From positions 1 through 6,637 of the forward strand of contig JACQVT010000275.1 in assembly GCA_016209665.1 (NCBI GenBank): a stretch of DNA of 6,637 bases. The letters run 5' to 3'. The number at the start of each line of letters is the position of its first letter. Position 1 is the stretch's first letter. The notes below the pieces were generated by a model. That model saw nothing but the letters and a program-made list of their open reading frames with translations. It searched no databases and had not been told where the DNA came from. The translations under genes and the position numbers were made by a program. Positions 5,748-6,637 of this stretch are shown one piece after another. Source of the DNA: Planctomycetota bacterium. GTDB lineage: Bacteria; Planctomycetota; Phycisphaerae; UBA1845; PWPN01.

Positions 5748-6082
5748 TGAGGACTCGAAAGACAAGGTGGACTGGTGGCTGCAGGCTTCCTGCCTGCGCA
5801 CCCCGGTCCAGCAGATCGGACTGATGAGCGAGTGACGCCCGACGACGGGAACGCCAGAGGTTCTCTTTCGCATCGCCCACGCCGGTGGTGCGGATGAATA
5901 TCACGCGCCCGCCACGAGTTCCTTTCTCGCCGCGAGCATCGCCCTGAGCGGCCGGCGGGTAACACCGTGACGGCCAGCGTTGACGTAGCCGCGGAACGGA
6001 AGAACTGGATGCGGGCCCCTTGCGATTCCCCTAGGCGTTCCAGCCTCGGGTACAACGCGCCCTCACTGCGACTGGGGTAACT
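5748..6082. other. 335-bp stretch without a recognised gene
   Basis: Apart from the imperfect hairpin at 5768-5810 I see no gene, tRNA, clear terminator or clear promoter. Plus-strand frames are broken by stops, for example at 5943-5945 and in the frame of the next gene at 6032-6034. A long minus-strand frame crosses it but its protein is Arg/Ser/Pro-rich and low in plausibility. It may include a decayed gene or dispersed-repeat remnants. Confidence 0.55.
5768..5810. repeat. Imperfect 43-nt hairpin, possibly a dispersed intergenic repeat
   Basis: Outer arms TGGACTGG (5768-5775) and CCGGTCCA (5803-5810) pair over eight positions with one G-U wobble. The inner arms GCAGG (5781-5785) and CCTGC (5793-5797) close a 7-nt loop. 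An alternative uses GGTG/CACC in the middle. No T-run follows, so it is not an ordinary terminator. The palindromic core GCAGGCTTCCTGCCTGC has the look of short structured repeats scattered between genes in G+C-rich environmental bacteria; copy number cannot be judged from one window. Confidence 0.5.
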
Positions 6083-6637
6083 ATGGGTAACCGAAAGAAG
6101 GATCGCAAGGGACGAGGGGAAAGAAAGAGGATCGAGCGCTACAAGAGGACCGGGAAGAAGCTGCAGCCACCCTTGGCAACCTACCCGGGCGTGAAACAGG
6201 TGGACTACCACCGGCAACTCTTGCCGCAGCTGCTCTGGCTGGAGTCACTGCTTGACCTTTACGGCGAGAACAGGCTCCCAGGTATCGTGTATCCCTTCCT
6301 CGATCTTGTGGATGCGCTGGGAACCACCGGCCCCGACCCCGTATCTGGGCTGGTCGAGAGCTTCGCCTTCGTTCCGGCAGCAAAAAGGCAATCTTTCGTC
6401 TCTGACAACAGGAGCGTCGTAGAGATAGCGGTGATCAAGCCGTTCCTGTCCGCCCTTCACCTCTATCGCGACTGCCCCATGAATTGGCTCATGGCCTCCT
6501 ACGAAGGAGCACACGAGGACTGTGATCTTGATTCGGCCATCACATCGGTGAAGAAGTGGACAGCCAGTCTTCTTGATCGCGTTGGTGAGCACTCCAACAT
6601 GGTTCGAGCCATCGTGTTCGCGCGGTATCTCAAGGCC
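6083..6637 (+). CDS. Unrecognised protein, 3'-truncated by the window edge
   Basis: An ATG at 6083 opens a frame of 185 codons that is still open at the last base, so at least the C-terminus is missing. It is the only start codon between the upstream stop (6032-6034) and the body of the protein; a GGGGT 5 nt before it is a modest ribosome site. Residues 1-27 are very basic (MGNRKKDRKG, then KRIERYKRTGKK), followed by LQPPL at 28-31, a segment with YHRQLLPQLLWLESLLDLYG (42-61), and further helical, Leu-rich sequence with Trp136 and Trp159. No signal peptide or membrane helix is evident, so it is probably cytoplasmic and may bind nucleic acid through its tail. The basic-GK-x-L-x-PPL then LLPQLLW pattern reminds me of uncharacterised proteins in accessory regions, with low certainty. 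About 28% of codons end in A or T, more than in the left-hand genes. The antisense frame over 6245-6592 is judged a shadow. Confidence 0.75.
   Translation, partial: MGNRKKDRKGRGERKRIERYKRTGKKLQPPLATYPGVKQVDYHRQLLPQLLWLESLLDLYGENRLPGIVYPFLDLVDALGTTGPDPVSGLVESFAFVPAAKRQSFVSDNRSVVEIAVIKPFLSALHLYRDCPMNWLMASYEGAHEDCDLDSAITSVKKWTASLLDRVGEHSNMVRAIVFARYLKA

Noticed and set aside
5748..5860. Hammerhead-ribozyme-like CTGATGAG (5821) with an upstream CGAAA (5756)
   Set aside because: I tested the permuted arrangement: stem II does not pair in the correct register (CGAGT/ACTCG is shifted by one against the core), and no proper GTC cleavage site with stem III was found.
5990..6060. tRNA-like T-arm fragment (GCGATTCCCCT)
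   Set aside because: No matching acceptor stem, D-arm or anticodon arm in the surrounding bases.
5540..6217. Minus-strand open frame across the non-coding stretch
   Set aside because: Product is Ser/Arg/Pro-rich without hydrophobic core pattern, overlaps two plus-strand genes, and has no convincing start site.
6245..6592. Minus-strand 115-codon frame opposite the right-edge gene
   Set aside because: It has a reasonable-looking composition, but the plus-strand frame is longer, has G/C-rich third positions, a unique ATG and no interruption. Both cannot easily be real.

Overview
This looks like a fragment of a bacterial chromosome from an uncultured, high-G+C organism, most likely a planctomycete or relative. 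The basis is inference: a Tat-secreted TIM-barrel enzyme with a CFCxxC cysteine cluster, an MsrB-MsrA fusion, and an HtpX-like M48 protease with a long C-terminal extension. No rRNA or marker gene settles the taxonomy. No tRNA, rRNA, CRISPR array, integrase or transposase was found.

Layout. (1) Positions 1-120 form a perfect 120-bp palindrome with no spacer. The right arm is in-frame MsrB coding sequence and the left arm is its exact reverse complement, so the left 60 bases are probably an assembly fold-back. (2) 63-1025 (+) is a 5'-truncated bifunctional methionine sulfoxide reductase (MsrB then MsrA). (3) Convergent to it, with no spacer between the stop codons, is a minus-strand pair: a membrane-anchored thioredoxin-like protein (3155-2616) followed by a Tat-exported TIM-barrel, glycoside-hydrolase-like protein (2546-1026). 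(4) A 361-bp divergent intergenic region (3156-3516) holds two palindromes sharing the core CAAC-NN-GTTG, a G/C hairpin, and possible promoters. (5) 3517-5283 (+) is an M48 membrane metalloprotease of 588 residues, about twice the size of HtpX, with a fused C-terminal membrane/OB-like module.

From about 5284 the base composition changes. By my hand count about 10% of the first 100 M48 codons end in A or T, against 44 of 115 in the next gene and 52 of 185 in the last. This right-hand part holds a small three-helix membrane protein (5400-5747), a 335-bp non-coding stretch with an imperfect 43-nt hairpin, and an unrecognised gene starting at 6083 that is still open at the window edge. It looks like accessory or more recently acquired DNA.

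Functionally, the left and middle genes fit envelope redox repair and protein quality control: methionine sulfoxide reduction, a membrane-tethered thiol-disulfide protein that might supply reductant, and a membrane protease. That link is inference from proximity. I see no clear previously undescribed multi-gene system; the best candidates for novelty are the truncated right-edge gene with its small membrane neighbour, and the paired CAACnnGTTG sites.
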